From the NCBI GenBank assembly GCA_000149265.1, contig CH003157.1, positions 324,293 through 388,292 on the forward strand: a DNA stretch of 64,000 bases, given 5' to 3'. Below are positions 37,641-47,804 of the stretch, in pieces. The first letter of the stretch is position 1, and each line of letters opens with the position of its first letter. Source of the DNA: Ciona savignyi. Lineage: Eukaryota; Chordata; Ascidiacea; Phlebobranchia; Cionidae. The position numbers were made by a program, and so were the translations under genes. The notes beneath the pieces are model-generated. The model saw only the letters and a list, made by a program, of their open reading frames with translations. It did no database searches and was not told the DNA's origin.

Positions 37641-38417
37641 TCCACTGTGTTGATCCGATTAAAATGGTCTGAAATGATGCGAACTATTATCTTCATATAT
37701 TTTACCTGCTTTTTGGTATATCTGTATTTAGGGTTTAATGCATCAATTATACACAATATATAGGGGGATAGATAAAAGAAGCATGTATATGCCTGCTTAT
37801 TATGACGTTACAAAATCATGGGTAATTCCCCCAAATAGCTACCACATTGGTCTTTACAAGCATGTTATACAGAATAATTGTTTTAGTTGAATCTCAGCAG
37901 AAATATCAGAATAATAAGTTATGTTTTTGGATAAAACACAAGTTTAATGGAAATTAAAGTGTATATTACTTAATAAAGCAATGTTTGCAGAAATTACAGT
38001 GTATATTACTTAATAAAACAATTTTTGCTCAAATTACAGTGTATATTACTTAATAAAGCAAAAATTTTGCTGAAATTACAGTGTTTATTACTTAATAAAG
38101 CATAATCTTAATGGAAGTTACCATGTAAATATAAAACATAAATAAGTAAAAAAAATTTTTTTTAAAATAAAGCAATTGCATTACCGTATGAAGTACAGCG
38201 TTTACAGTAAAATGTGACATTTAAACTGGGGTCCACATAATTAGATAAGCCTGAAATATAATGATGTGAATAAATGCACTACTACAACATTTATGGTGAT
38301 TACGTCCCAATAAGAATTATGTTCAGGAAATATCAAACAGTTTAACTGAATGTTATTGTGAACAAAAGTGTTGAATTATTTGCAATGTAATCTTGGTGGC
38401 TTGGTTGTAGATATCGC
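37640..38417 (-). repeat. Kelch C 3' flank with expanded tandem repeat
   Basis: Homologous to the other Kelch 3' flanks. 37940-38115 holds four to five units of an approximately 38-40 bp repeat (AAATTACAGTGTATATTACT then TAATAAAGCA), the longest array among the copies. The GGGGGATAGATAAAAGAAGC motif is at about 37763. Confidence 0.6.
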
Positions 38418-40061
38418 TTACAAAGCTACAACTGATGAAGCATATCTTGGTATCTCCATGTTGGTTTCAATCTTCCATTCATCGATTGTTGGATCATAAA
38501 CCTCCACTGAGGTGCTGGATTCACCACCTCCAACGACATATATCTTCCCATCCACAACGCAAGCGGAAGCACCATATCGCTTGTACTTCAATCTGCTGGC
38601 CGACGTCCAGGAATTGGTTCGAAAATTGTATCGTTCGACCGAATCAAGTCCACCACCACCAATGGCGTAAATCTCACCATTGCAAACAACACCACACAGT
38701 ACATTTCTGTTCTCTTTCATAGAAGTTAACTTTTCCCATTTCCTCATTCTTGGATCACAACTTTCCATTGAATTTAAATTATTTCCATTGAATCCACCAA
38801 ATGCATATAAACGACCATTATATGAAACCAATGCATGATTATATCGATTTGTTTCCATTGGAGCAATATTAGTCCATGTATCCAACATTGGGATGTAAAC
38901 TTCGGCCGATGATAAATAATCAACATTCAAACCTCCCACAGTAAACATTTGATCATTCAACACAGCAGATGCTGCGTACCCTCGTTTCTCATTCATAGAT
39001 GCCACCTTGTGCCAACCAGCATTAATTTGCTCCAAGTCTTACCGCTCAACAGACTCTGCAGCAGGCCATCCACCACCACCAGCTGTATAAACATGGTTGT
39101 TTATCTTCACACTGGTTGAACCCCATCTTTCACCCAAGGTTGACACAATATTTCTCCAATACTTCCCAACAACATCGTAAATACTGACTAGTTTTTTTGC
39201 ATTACGACCACCCACAACAAGGAATTGGGTTGCAACATTTACTGCTCTAGCTCCATCTTCTGGTTGGTTTTCACTACGATTGATCAATTCAGCCAAAATC
39301 ACATCAACGAAAGTTTCACATTTTCTCATCCAAGTCCACTCAGTTTTTTTAATCACTTTAAGGAAGGAAGTTGGTAAGTTTTTGATTTCAATCAGTTGAT
39401 ACAAGCGCTCAAAGAATTGTTGTCGATTTTCAAGATCGTGTTTAACCCAATTCATTATGCTTTTGAAAATCATCTCTTCACTTGAAGAATCCGATGTCTT
39501 TGCCATTCTAATAAGAGCTTGAGTTTCATCCGGATTCAATTCTTTGAAGTCCAGTCCATTTGAAACCAACTTTAAGTTGTTTAAGAAGAAATTGTCACAA
39601 TGTGTCACCAACTCAGGAATATTGTACATTTGTGCAAATGCCCGAACTATTAAACAGTTTCCAACTTCAAGTGTGTCTTTAAGAAAGCCAACACAATAAT
39701 CTTTCACATATTTAATTTGCAACATATCGGCCGCCTCATACAGTTGATAAACCGTTTCACTGTTGATTGTGATCTTTGCAGTGTAAATGAAGCTTATGAT
39801 CAGGTTAAGTATTAGAGCTGTAATTCCAACAATTTTGACACCATCATCTGTACAGCCTTCTTTGCACTTGGATGTGAACATGGCTCTGTAATATTCGGAA
39901 AACGCGGCAAGAATACTTCTGTGAGCTGATACTTCTCCACCTTCCGCATTGAATGTGACATCACAAAGTATCCTTTCTTCACGTAAACTGTTTACATTGT
40001 CAAGTAAACCGACCTCGTGATCGCTTCTATATTCTTTCTCATTCACGTTTTTTGCAGCCAT
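38418..40061 (-). pseudogene. BTB-BACK-Kelch protein, copy C (one nonsense codon)
   Basis: Same architecture as copy E and readable throughout in one frame except for a TAA near 39037. There a TTA/TTG leucine of SVERLDLE in blade 2 is changed by one base, leaving BTB, BACK and the first blade (39039-40061) separate from blades 2-6 (38418-39035). If expressed, the short product would have no propeller. Variable residues after the double glycines are R, G, L, F, G and G for blades 1-6, different from every other copy. It may be a recent pseudogene or a null allele. The TGACGTCA in its leader remains, but sequence beyond it is replaced. Confidence 0.92.
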
Positions 40062-40346
40062 TATCACCGGACAAAAATCACTAAGAAGTTTGTATAAAGC
40101 TAGAGAAAGTCAATCACATTTTGAACACCACCATTTATAACAAATTTTGATTTTAACATATATATATATATGTATGTAGAGAATTCGCAAAAGTCAGAGT
40201 GTATTGAATATAATATGACGTCAACACGGCAAAACGAACAGTCGTTAAAACACGTCATTTAGACAAAAATGTATATAATTTAATAAATATAGCGACGCGG
40301 CCGGCAAACCTAAGCGAAATAACATGTGGGGATTAGCTAGTATATC
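40062..40346 (-). promoter_or_regulatory. Kelch C leader, truncated beyond the CRE-like site
   Basis: The proximal leader is conserved up to TGACGTCA (40216-40223). It then joins directly to distal flank (AACACGTCATTTAGACAAAA, about 40243), so the rest of the leader repeat present in other copies is missing. Confidence 0.45.
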
Positions 40347-41696
40347 TGTAGCGATCCACCAATCACCAGGCCTGTAGTTATATGCTATCGCAGTCCCAGA
40401 ACATAAAACAAGCGACCACTCTCGGACAGGTCTCGCTGTTTACTAAAATAATCTCAAAGTCAAACACAAAGTCACCACACGAAGTTGAGGATAAAACAGA
40501 TACTCGAAAGGTTTAAACATAAAAGGCAACAATAGGTTAAAAAATACAGAACGCTACAATACTTCCCTTCGTCATTTTTTTATTATATATATTAGTGAAT
40601 TGTATAAACTTTCCCACATGCATGTGTATGAGACAAAGACTGTGGTATATGTATAGATGTTCGTGTAGCATATGTATAGGGCTGTTGTTGTGCACCAGTA
40701 GGTTAAACTAATCAGGCTCTTGCTTCGTGATGTCGACTTTCGTGCGCGTCCCGATAACTACACAGTCGTTTCCCAATAAAAAGACTAAAGTTTTGTTGTA
40801 TGCGGCCCGTGCCAGTCGAGGGGCCACCCAAATCACCGTAGTAGGTGAACTAGGGTAAAGTGGAAAGTTAGTAAAACTAGGGGGTGGTGAAAAAAACGAA
40901 TAGTCGAGTAGGTGGAGGGTGAGAATCAGGGTAACTTTGAAGACTCGCTTCCTAAAGGTGTGTTTCATACATGAAAAGCGTGCGGGTCTATGTATAACGC
41001 GTCCGACACGTGTTCGTCGAACGGGTGAATCGTGGATGGGTGGGTGTAATCGAGTGCTGGGTGTTCTCGGGAGACTGGTGCGGTTGTGGTAAACTGAGTC
41101 GTTGTCGACCAACGTAGTAGCAATGTCGTTTTCGACTTCGACTCGAGGAAATTCTGCGCTCGGTAAGTGGTTATCGCCGTCTGTGATATCGAACAACGCA
41201 CTGTCGCGTTTCAGGTCTTAATTCTAATTGTCGTTTGACTAAACTCTGTTTGCAGTTAGTCTTAATCGCGATCAGAATAAATTACAACTCCAATTTTCAA
41301 CACAACCGCTTTCTTTACTGCTCATAATCCAACTGAAACGTCCCATAATAACACCAAAGTGAACGACAATAACGTCATGCATTGTGGCGTCACATAGCCA
41401 CGAAAAACACAACGTTTTAAAGTAGGTTGCGTGACCCCTTTATACATTCGTTCTTCTTCATCCCATCCTACTGTGTTAGGCCCACCCTTCTTCGTTAGGT
41501 CAGTCAAAGGGACCGCAATCGTCGCATAGTTCGGGATGTAATCAACACACTGATTGCAACAGCTCCGGTAACCCGACAGTGGGGGCGAGGTGATCTGATG
41601 ATTGCCTGTGTGTTAACCCCCCTGGTTTTCCCATTCACGGGGATAAACATGAATATCCTATCCTAATCCCTGTAGTAACCCGTGAGGCCGTGGAAT

Positions 41697-43689
41697 CATA
41701 GAGTACTAATATATAGAGTGGACACTCGCGCAATTGGTTCAGACGCGTCACGCTTGATGTACATTTGATCACGTGGTCATATTCGCTCATGTTTACAATG
41801 CAAATAATAGCAAAAGCAGGACAGAGTGTTAGTAAACGGCAGGATATTAGGGCTTTGGCTTTTATTCCAAGTAATTAATTTTTCAGAGGGCATAGGTGAG
41901 TTAACCTAATTGTAATGTTATTTTCAGATAACGCACTGTTGCGTTCTAATTTAACATATTTATCACCAAACTTTTTGCTGTTCATATTTCTGTCACGCAG
42001 TTCGGAAATTTGTCGTTTAAAACGCAACACCCATATAATCTAACCAAAATTATCCTTTGTTTAGGAGATTCATCAAAATGTTACAACATTAAAGTGGGGC
42101 ATATGATTGATAAATGAAGAGTGTGGATCTGCTAATTACAAGATTGCATAGACAACTTTAATTATCTGAGATTATTTTGCCCCATTGAATTCACTGAGGT
42201 CCAGAGTTTACTGTGAACTTGACTCTATTTATTGTGACATTACATTTTTATTTGACACCTCAACATTTAAACCTAGATTTTATTTTGTTGATTTTTAAAG
42301 AGTGAACGGCCCCTCTATTTTGTACAGGTCCTAGCTGGACATAGCGGACCTGTACAAAATAAAGGGACCCAGAGTGAAGCCAACACCTGCCACCCAGGAG
42401 AAGAAATATGCATTACTTTACCAACCGTTGTTTGGACAGTGGTATTTTGAAGCTGTTTTTATTGCAATTTACTATTATTCTTTTGCAGGAAAATAAAAGT
42501 ATGGTTTTATCTTGACCTACTGGACCTTTTCTTTAATAAGCCAGTGCTTAAGCCCACACTGGGTATTTAGAGGAACCAATTTTATGCTTCTATATAGATC
42601 CAGAAGCTAGAGTGGACTAGAAAAAACCCCTCTATTTTGTACAGGTCCGCTAGGTCCGCTGGAGTTAGTTTTAAACATGGGGTTCCGTTTGGCAAATTAT
42701 TACCTTGCAGTATTATGACACAAAACTTTAAATAAAAAACTTATTATGTAAGTTTGTTTATTTTTAATTTTTTGCTGACATCAGAATTCAACACATAACA
42801 CACTATTTACAGTAATGTACAGCAAAGTTGTGAAAAATAGATCCTGCTCTGCAGTGTAGATTGGGAATGGGAACGATTTACGATAAAAATGTTGTAGAAG
42901 ACACAAAAATGTTCTACTTCGCTGAGTAAATTCAGAACTTCTTGTGTTTTTTTTGCCTTTTTCAGTAAATATCCAGCCAGATATTCCAGAACACCTAAAA
43001 ATAAACATTTTTTACCTGGATAGCCTAAAATAAAAGAATACAAAGCATGTGGTATAGGACCTACCAATTTCTGTGACATCAAAATCAACAATTGTGGTCT
43101 ATTTTATCATGATTTTCTTCAGGTAGTTCAGCAGATCTGATAAACACATTTCTGTTTCTTGCTTTACTAATTGAATATCTTCAATGCTTGTTGCAATTGT
43201 GTCACTCTTACTCACATTTATTTATATTTCAAATCTTTCTGCAAAAGAAGTTGTATTTTCTAAGGCTTATACTATATTTAAGGCTATTTTAAAGATGGGT
43301 TAGTCTGTATCTAATAAATACTGTTAGCCTACGTAAATACCAATTATATATTTAAAGAACAAGAACTAGTAAACATAATTAACAACGTTTTTATAAAGAA
43401 AAAAAACAACAATTCCCGTAGTAATACATTGATTTTGTTCCTTGTTTTGACCACGTGATCAAATGTACACGAAGCGTGACGCGTCTGAACGTTGCAATTT
43501 CTCGTAGTTGGTATTTTTAGGTAAAAATCAAGCATATTTATTTAATTTTAAAAGTTTAAACAATGCATTGATTACATATATATAATACCTGGAATTTTCA
43601 CCACACCTAGTTATACAAATCGTTCGCATTTCAAAAAACATCGCCGCCAGATATTCCTGAGTGTCCACTCTATATATTAGTACTCTATG
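41697..43689 (-). mobile_element. P-like DNA transposon inserted in Ty3/gypsy fragment 2
   Basis: 1993 bp with 31-bp perfect terminal inverted repeats (starting CATAGAGTACTAATATATAG) and a 7-bp target duplication GTGGAAT (41690-41696 and 43690-43696); fragment 1 shows a closely similar uninterrupted site (AAGGAATGAGC). A second inverted match (TTCAGACGCGTCACGCTT ... GATCACGTGGTC) lies near each end. On the minus strand 42807-43091 encodes VLEYLAGYLLKKAKKTQEVL, resembling the C-terminal motif of P-element/THAP9-type transposases. The rest of the transposase is gone. P superfamily is inferred from the 7-bp duplication and this motif. Confidence 0.65.
42309..42649. repeat. Palindrome and third arm inside the P-like element
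   Basis: CTCTATTTTGTACAGGTCC (about 42312) pairs with GGACCTGTACAAAATA (about 42346) to form a stem with a loop of about 16 nt. The same arm occurs again at about 42630. No function is known; possibly the edges of a smaller nested element. Confidence 0.5.
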
Positions 43690-44149
43690 GTGGAATAAGC
43701 GGACTTCTTGCTTCGTCGAAGGTCTTGCCGCATATCGTATCTGTACATTGTCCTTTTGCAGACCTATCACCCCTTCCGCAATATTATGCCCCGGAAAGTT
43801 GACACGTTCGGCCCCGATCAAACATTTTGATGGTTTGATCGTCACACCAGCCTCAAATAGGCGCTTTAGCAGCAAATTTAGTGTCTCCAAATGTTGCTCC
43901 CATGTGCTTGTATGTACAATCACGTCATCAATATAGTTCTCCACGTGATCGATTCCCTTTAGCAATTCGCGCATAGCACGCACGAACGTTGCACCAGAAT
44001 TAACCATACCAAACGGCATCTTTAAAAATTCGTAACTTCCTTCCGTTGTAACCAAGTCTTTTGAATATCCTCCTTCGCAACGGGAACTTGCCAATATCCC
44101 TCAATCAAATCAATCGTAGTTAAATACTTATCACCAGATAATTTTTATA

Positions 44150-45568
44150 TTAATGTTTAAAAAAATATTAATGTTTGGAAAATATTTTATATGTATTGAT
44201 GGGAAGAATAATTCGCTCAAGTCATTGTGTACTCAGTACTGTATACAATATGACGTCATTATTATTTTTCTCACACGATAGAGACCACACACCAAGAAAC
44301 GTAAGTACGGACAACTTTCTTTACAACATTGTTATTGAGTCCCGATGGCGGAAATACTGAAGCAGTAACTTTATCGCTAAAACCGCAATTTTGAACACTG
44401 AGAGTTTTAACGCTGCAAAATCACATCTGTACCTGGTATATGATATATGCTTTTCTATTGTACAGATAGCTACACTCTACCCAGCAAAGCTTTCGACTTC
44501 AATGTACACCAGTATTTACTATTTAATTATTTTTACCGTGTACAATATTTATTAATCGAGATGTCTTTTGACAGAAGCGGCCAATTAAAACGGAAAATAC
44601 GTAATGCTGAAAAAACTGTTGATTATTGAAAAAAGGGGTAAAATTTTCGTTTAAATATTTCCTTGGTACTAATTGCAAGATAATAAAAGTATCGCCGAGG
44701 TAAAAATACATTTTTTGAATAATTCCGAAATACAACAACTATACAAAAAAATGATCTGTATTTTGTATTAGAGCACATGGCATGTTCCCCATCAGCGTTA
44801 TTTCAATTTTAGGTTGTACTGGGAGAGGTAAGCCTGGTTATTTTATATAAAAAAAACTTTTTTAATAAAATACAAATAGGAAACAATTTAAAAGAAAAGT
44901 CAAACTCCAATTATGTGTAATAATTTCAATTAAATAACAGAAACGGCGTTAATAACCAAGCACAAACTAGGAAGTGTCAACCACGTGTTAACCGACTTCA
45001 CTTATTTGTGGGATAGCGGGACGGGACAACAAACTATTCTAAAGGACATTATAAGGGGGGTGTTTTCGTCATTGACATAAGCGGGACGGGGTAAGGGTAT
45101 ATCACGAAGGGGACGGGTTATATTATGATATATTCTTCCTTTACCATTCCTCCCACTCATGATTTACCGCGTCCCGTTCATGTTAGTGACGAAATAACCT
45201 GCCGCGGATGTCGGGTCGATTGCGTGCGCATCCAGTCGGGAAATTCCAGACGTTGCACGTACCGCACGAGGGCGCTCTCGGCAGATCGAAGCTTCTTGGC
45301 ACCAATCGACGATGTCGGAACTTTTGCGGTGTCCTTCTTCTTTACCTTATTCTTCAAGTATGCACAAAAACGCAGTAGAACGTGCTTATCTTCAATCGAT
45401 GCAAGGACGAGAAATAGTGGGTGTATTTGTCCGTCAATGAGCAGTTGGTCAGAAATACAATCCAATTGGTACTCACCAATAGTCCTTTTAGAACTTACAC
45501 TTAACAGACATTGCCTGAGCCCAGTGGATTGATGGGTTTTACCAAATTGAGGAAACATGCGAATGATA
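44150..45568 (-). repeat. Repeat X, copy 3
   Basis: Reverse orientation of 7025-8440 and closest to 15236-16720. It has TGACGTCA at 44251-44258, CCCCGTCCCGCTTA-type motifs at 45000-45180, and the VDCISDQLL-like frame (LDCISDQLLIDGQIHPLF) at 45178-45576. It joins the Ty3/gypsy piece at the same base as copy 2. Confidence 0.55.
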
Positions 45569-45885
45569 TGTAGCAATTCGTATAGTATATATTTGTTTTA
45601 ATTTATGTCCTAAATATTTTGTGTTTTTACGTCGTTTATTTCTGCATTTCAAGTTTTCCGTCTCTCACATATTACCCGTTACGCAGAATGCAACTAAAGT
45701 GAATCAAGAGTTATAGACTTCGAGTTTGAGATTAAGACCTTACAAATCGTGGCTACTGTAGTCATTCTGTATAGACAGAGCAAGCTATGCCAAGTTCAAA
45801 GTAACCAGAATAAAGATCTCTATGGAAAAGCGACGAGCAGAAGCAATTAGCCAACGCTCCAACTCTAAAAAAGCGCGAGCCCACA
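45569..45885. mobile_element. Candidate solo LTR inserted in R2
   Basis: 317 bp absent from the same R2 position at 16.6, 37.1 and 59.7 kb. It begins TGTAGCAATTCG, ends GAGCCCACA and is flanked by GATA on both sides (45565-45568 and 45886-45889). TG...CA ends plus a 4-bp duplication fit a solo LTR; no partner or internal region is present. Family unknown. Confidence 0.45.
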
Positions 45886-46759
45886 GATACACAACATACT
45901 GCAATAGCTCCGGTAACCCGTCGGTGGACGTGAGGTGATCTGACGATTGCCCATGTGTTAACGACCCCGTTAAGTTTCCCATTTACAGGAATAAACATGA
46001 ATATCCTATCCACTCAGTGCCGGTTTTAGGGCGATTAGATCTAATTGGGCCCCGCACCTTGAAGGGGCCTCGCGCTAGCGGGGGTCTTTCTGTATTACGA
46101 GGTTTAAAATACTACTGAAACGTAAAATAAAAAGTGAAATAATATTCTTTCTCATAATATCAATTTGTTAAGGCGGATGCACACATGACAAGTTTTGCGG
46201 CTGCGGGCGGGGAATCCCCGAGAAGTAAGCGGCGCGGCTGCGGTCATCTTGTGCGGCTGTGCGACTCACCTATGCACACCACATTCACACCGCTTGGTTA
46301 TCAAGGACGCTATTGCAATGCAAAGATTGGTACTAAAATGGCATTTTCTTTGCAAATCAAGGGTTTAGAGTTTATGATTAGGCTTATAGCTTCCCAGAAC
46401 TGATTTTCTAGTCAAAAGATAAGTTCATTTCAATGTATTAGGTTAGTGACGTTACTGATTTTTTGTGCAAATATACATTAAAAAGAGCTGAGATTCAGAG
46501 AATTGACGTAAACTTTTGACTGCGAACGACACCAGCAACGTTGTATTCCCAAACTTGAGTGGTTTCAATGCCCAACTGGGCTGACTGGTTTATATCTGAT
46601 TACCCGAAGAGTCAAATTTTTTTCTCTTCGTCATTGTCAATACAAAAAAAATAACAATTCAATCACTACTGGCAAATGAGAAATTTATTCAATAGTAGAC
46701 AAAGGGATAGAAATTTAAAAGAACACATGGAACAAAATTACTATTTAAACATTAGGAAA

Positions 46760-46890
46760 AGTATGGTTACATGCATGTCCTCTTTATTCAATATTTCTCT
46801 GCTGTCTAGGTCCTCCACTCTTTTCAGTACCACACACCTGGTGGACCTGGACAGGAGACACCAACTGAATAAAGAGGGCATACATGTAAC
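46760..46890. repeat. Imperfect palindrome of about 55-bp arms
   Basis: ATGCATGTCCTCTTTATTCA (about 46773) pairs with TGAATAAAGAGGGCATACAT (about 46867), and CTAGGTCCTCCA with TGGTGGACCTGG, leaving a loop of about 24 nt. Overlapping open frames on both strands are a by-product of the symmetry. Confidence 0.55.
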
Positions 46891-47222
46891 AAAATGGAAA
46901 CAGTAAGAAAAGAACAATATATACACTTAAAATAAATATCACTATCATGTGGATGACTCAGTCATGTGAATTTCTACTGAGAAATAAAATTCTACCACAT
47001 CAGCTAGTTTAGTACGAAGTTGTAGTCCCAAATTGACCGTAGTGTTCAAGCCGGTGTAAATTTGATTCTGTGTGCATTACAGCCAGGATGTTTTTTTGCA
47101 ATCTCTGTATGTAAAAGAAATTGTTTTACTTACTCTGCACAAAAACATTGACCACAACCAACAACACTGTTAAGTTAACTACATATGGAAATAAAACTTT
47201 CTCAAAAAAATTTGTTTATAAT

Positions 47223-47603
47223 TGTTACGGTCACGTGTCTTTCCTTTTTTGTTTTATTTTGCTCTCTTGTTTAAGTTGTACGTCACATCCTGTTTTAGTG
47301 CGTTTTGCATGGAATCCTTGAGACCCAAGGACATTTCATTTTTAACTAGGAACCAAGTGGTGGTCTAATTGAAACCATACTATTGTTAAAAGAGGTTTTT
47401 CTGTAGTGTACGGAAAATTATTATATATTTTGGCCGGAAATTTCAGGTATGTGTGATTGGATTATATTTTGTTTCACTGACGTACCTTTTGTTAATCATT
47501 TTATTATTTTGTTTTTAGTTACCGCAATACAAGGACAACTATTTTTGCGCGTATCTGATCATAAAAGGCCAGGCTCGTACTTGGGTTAAGTACGGCCGCA
47601 ACA
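47223..47603 (+). repeat. 5' LTR of the shortened BEL/Pao element
   Basis: 381 bp beginning TGTTACGGTCACGTG and ending TACGGCCGCAACA. It is about 25 bp longer than the 3' LTR and otherwise nearly identical. Confidence 0.9.
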
Positions 47604-47804
47604 GTAACTGAAATTTCGAAGAGTTTCAGCCCTCTAAGAGTAACTGAAACTTCGAAGAGTTTCATTTAGCCTTCTAACAATAACAACTAAACTCCCAACG
47701 AAACAGACCTTAGCCACAAGCCAATGCAGGACGAAGGTGATTACAATAGCGTGTGGAAACGTCGGCGCTGATTGGGAGAAATCGAGCGGATTGGGAGCAG
47801 AGGG

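Larger units (their letters stand above)
40347..44150 (-). mobile_element. Ty3/gypsy retrotransposon fragment 2 with LTR
   Basis: A broken minus-strand element related to 13809-15235. Parts: a 212-bp LTR (40347-40558, TGTAGCG ... CGCTACA) with an adjacent purine tract, the pol C-terminus (40708-41196, PVRRTRVGRVIHRPARFS), and reverse transcriptase (43680-44094, FGMVNSGATFVRAMRELL; DLIEGYWQVP near 44090). A P-like DNA transposon (41697-43689) and an R2 repeat are inserted in it. Large parts of gag-pol are absent and there are several breaks. Confidence 0.8.
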
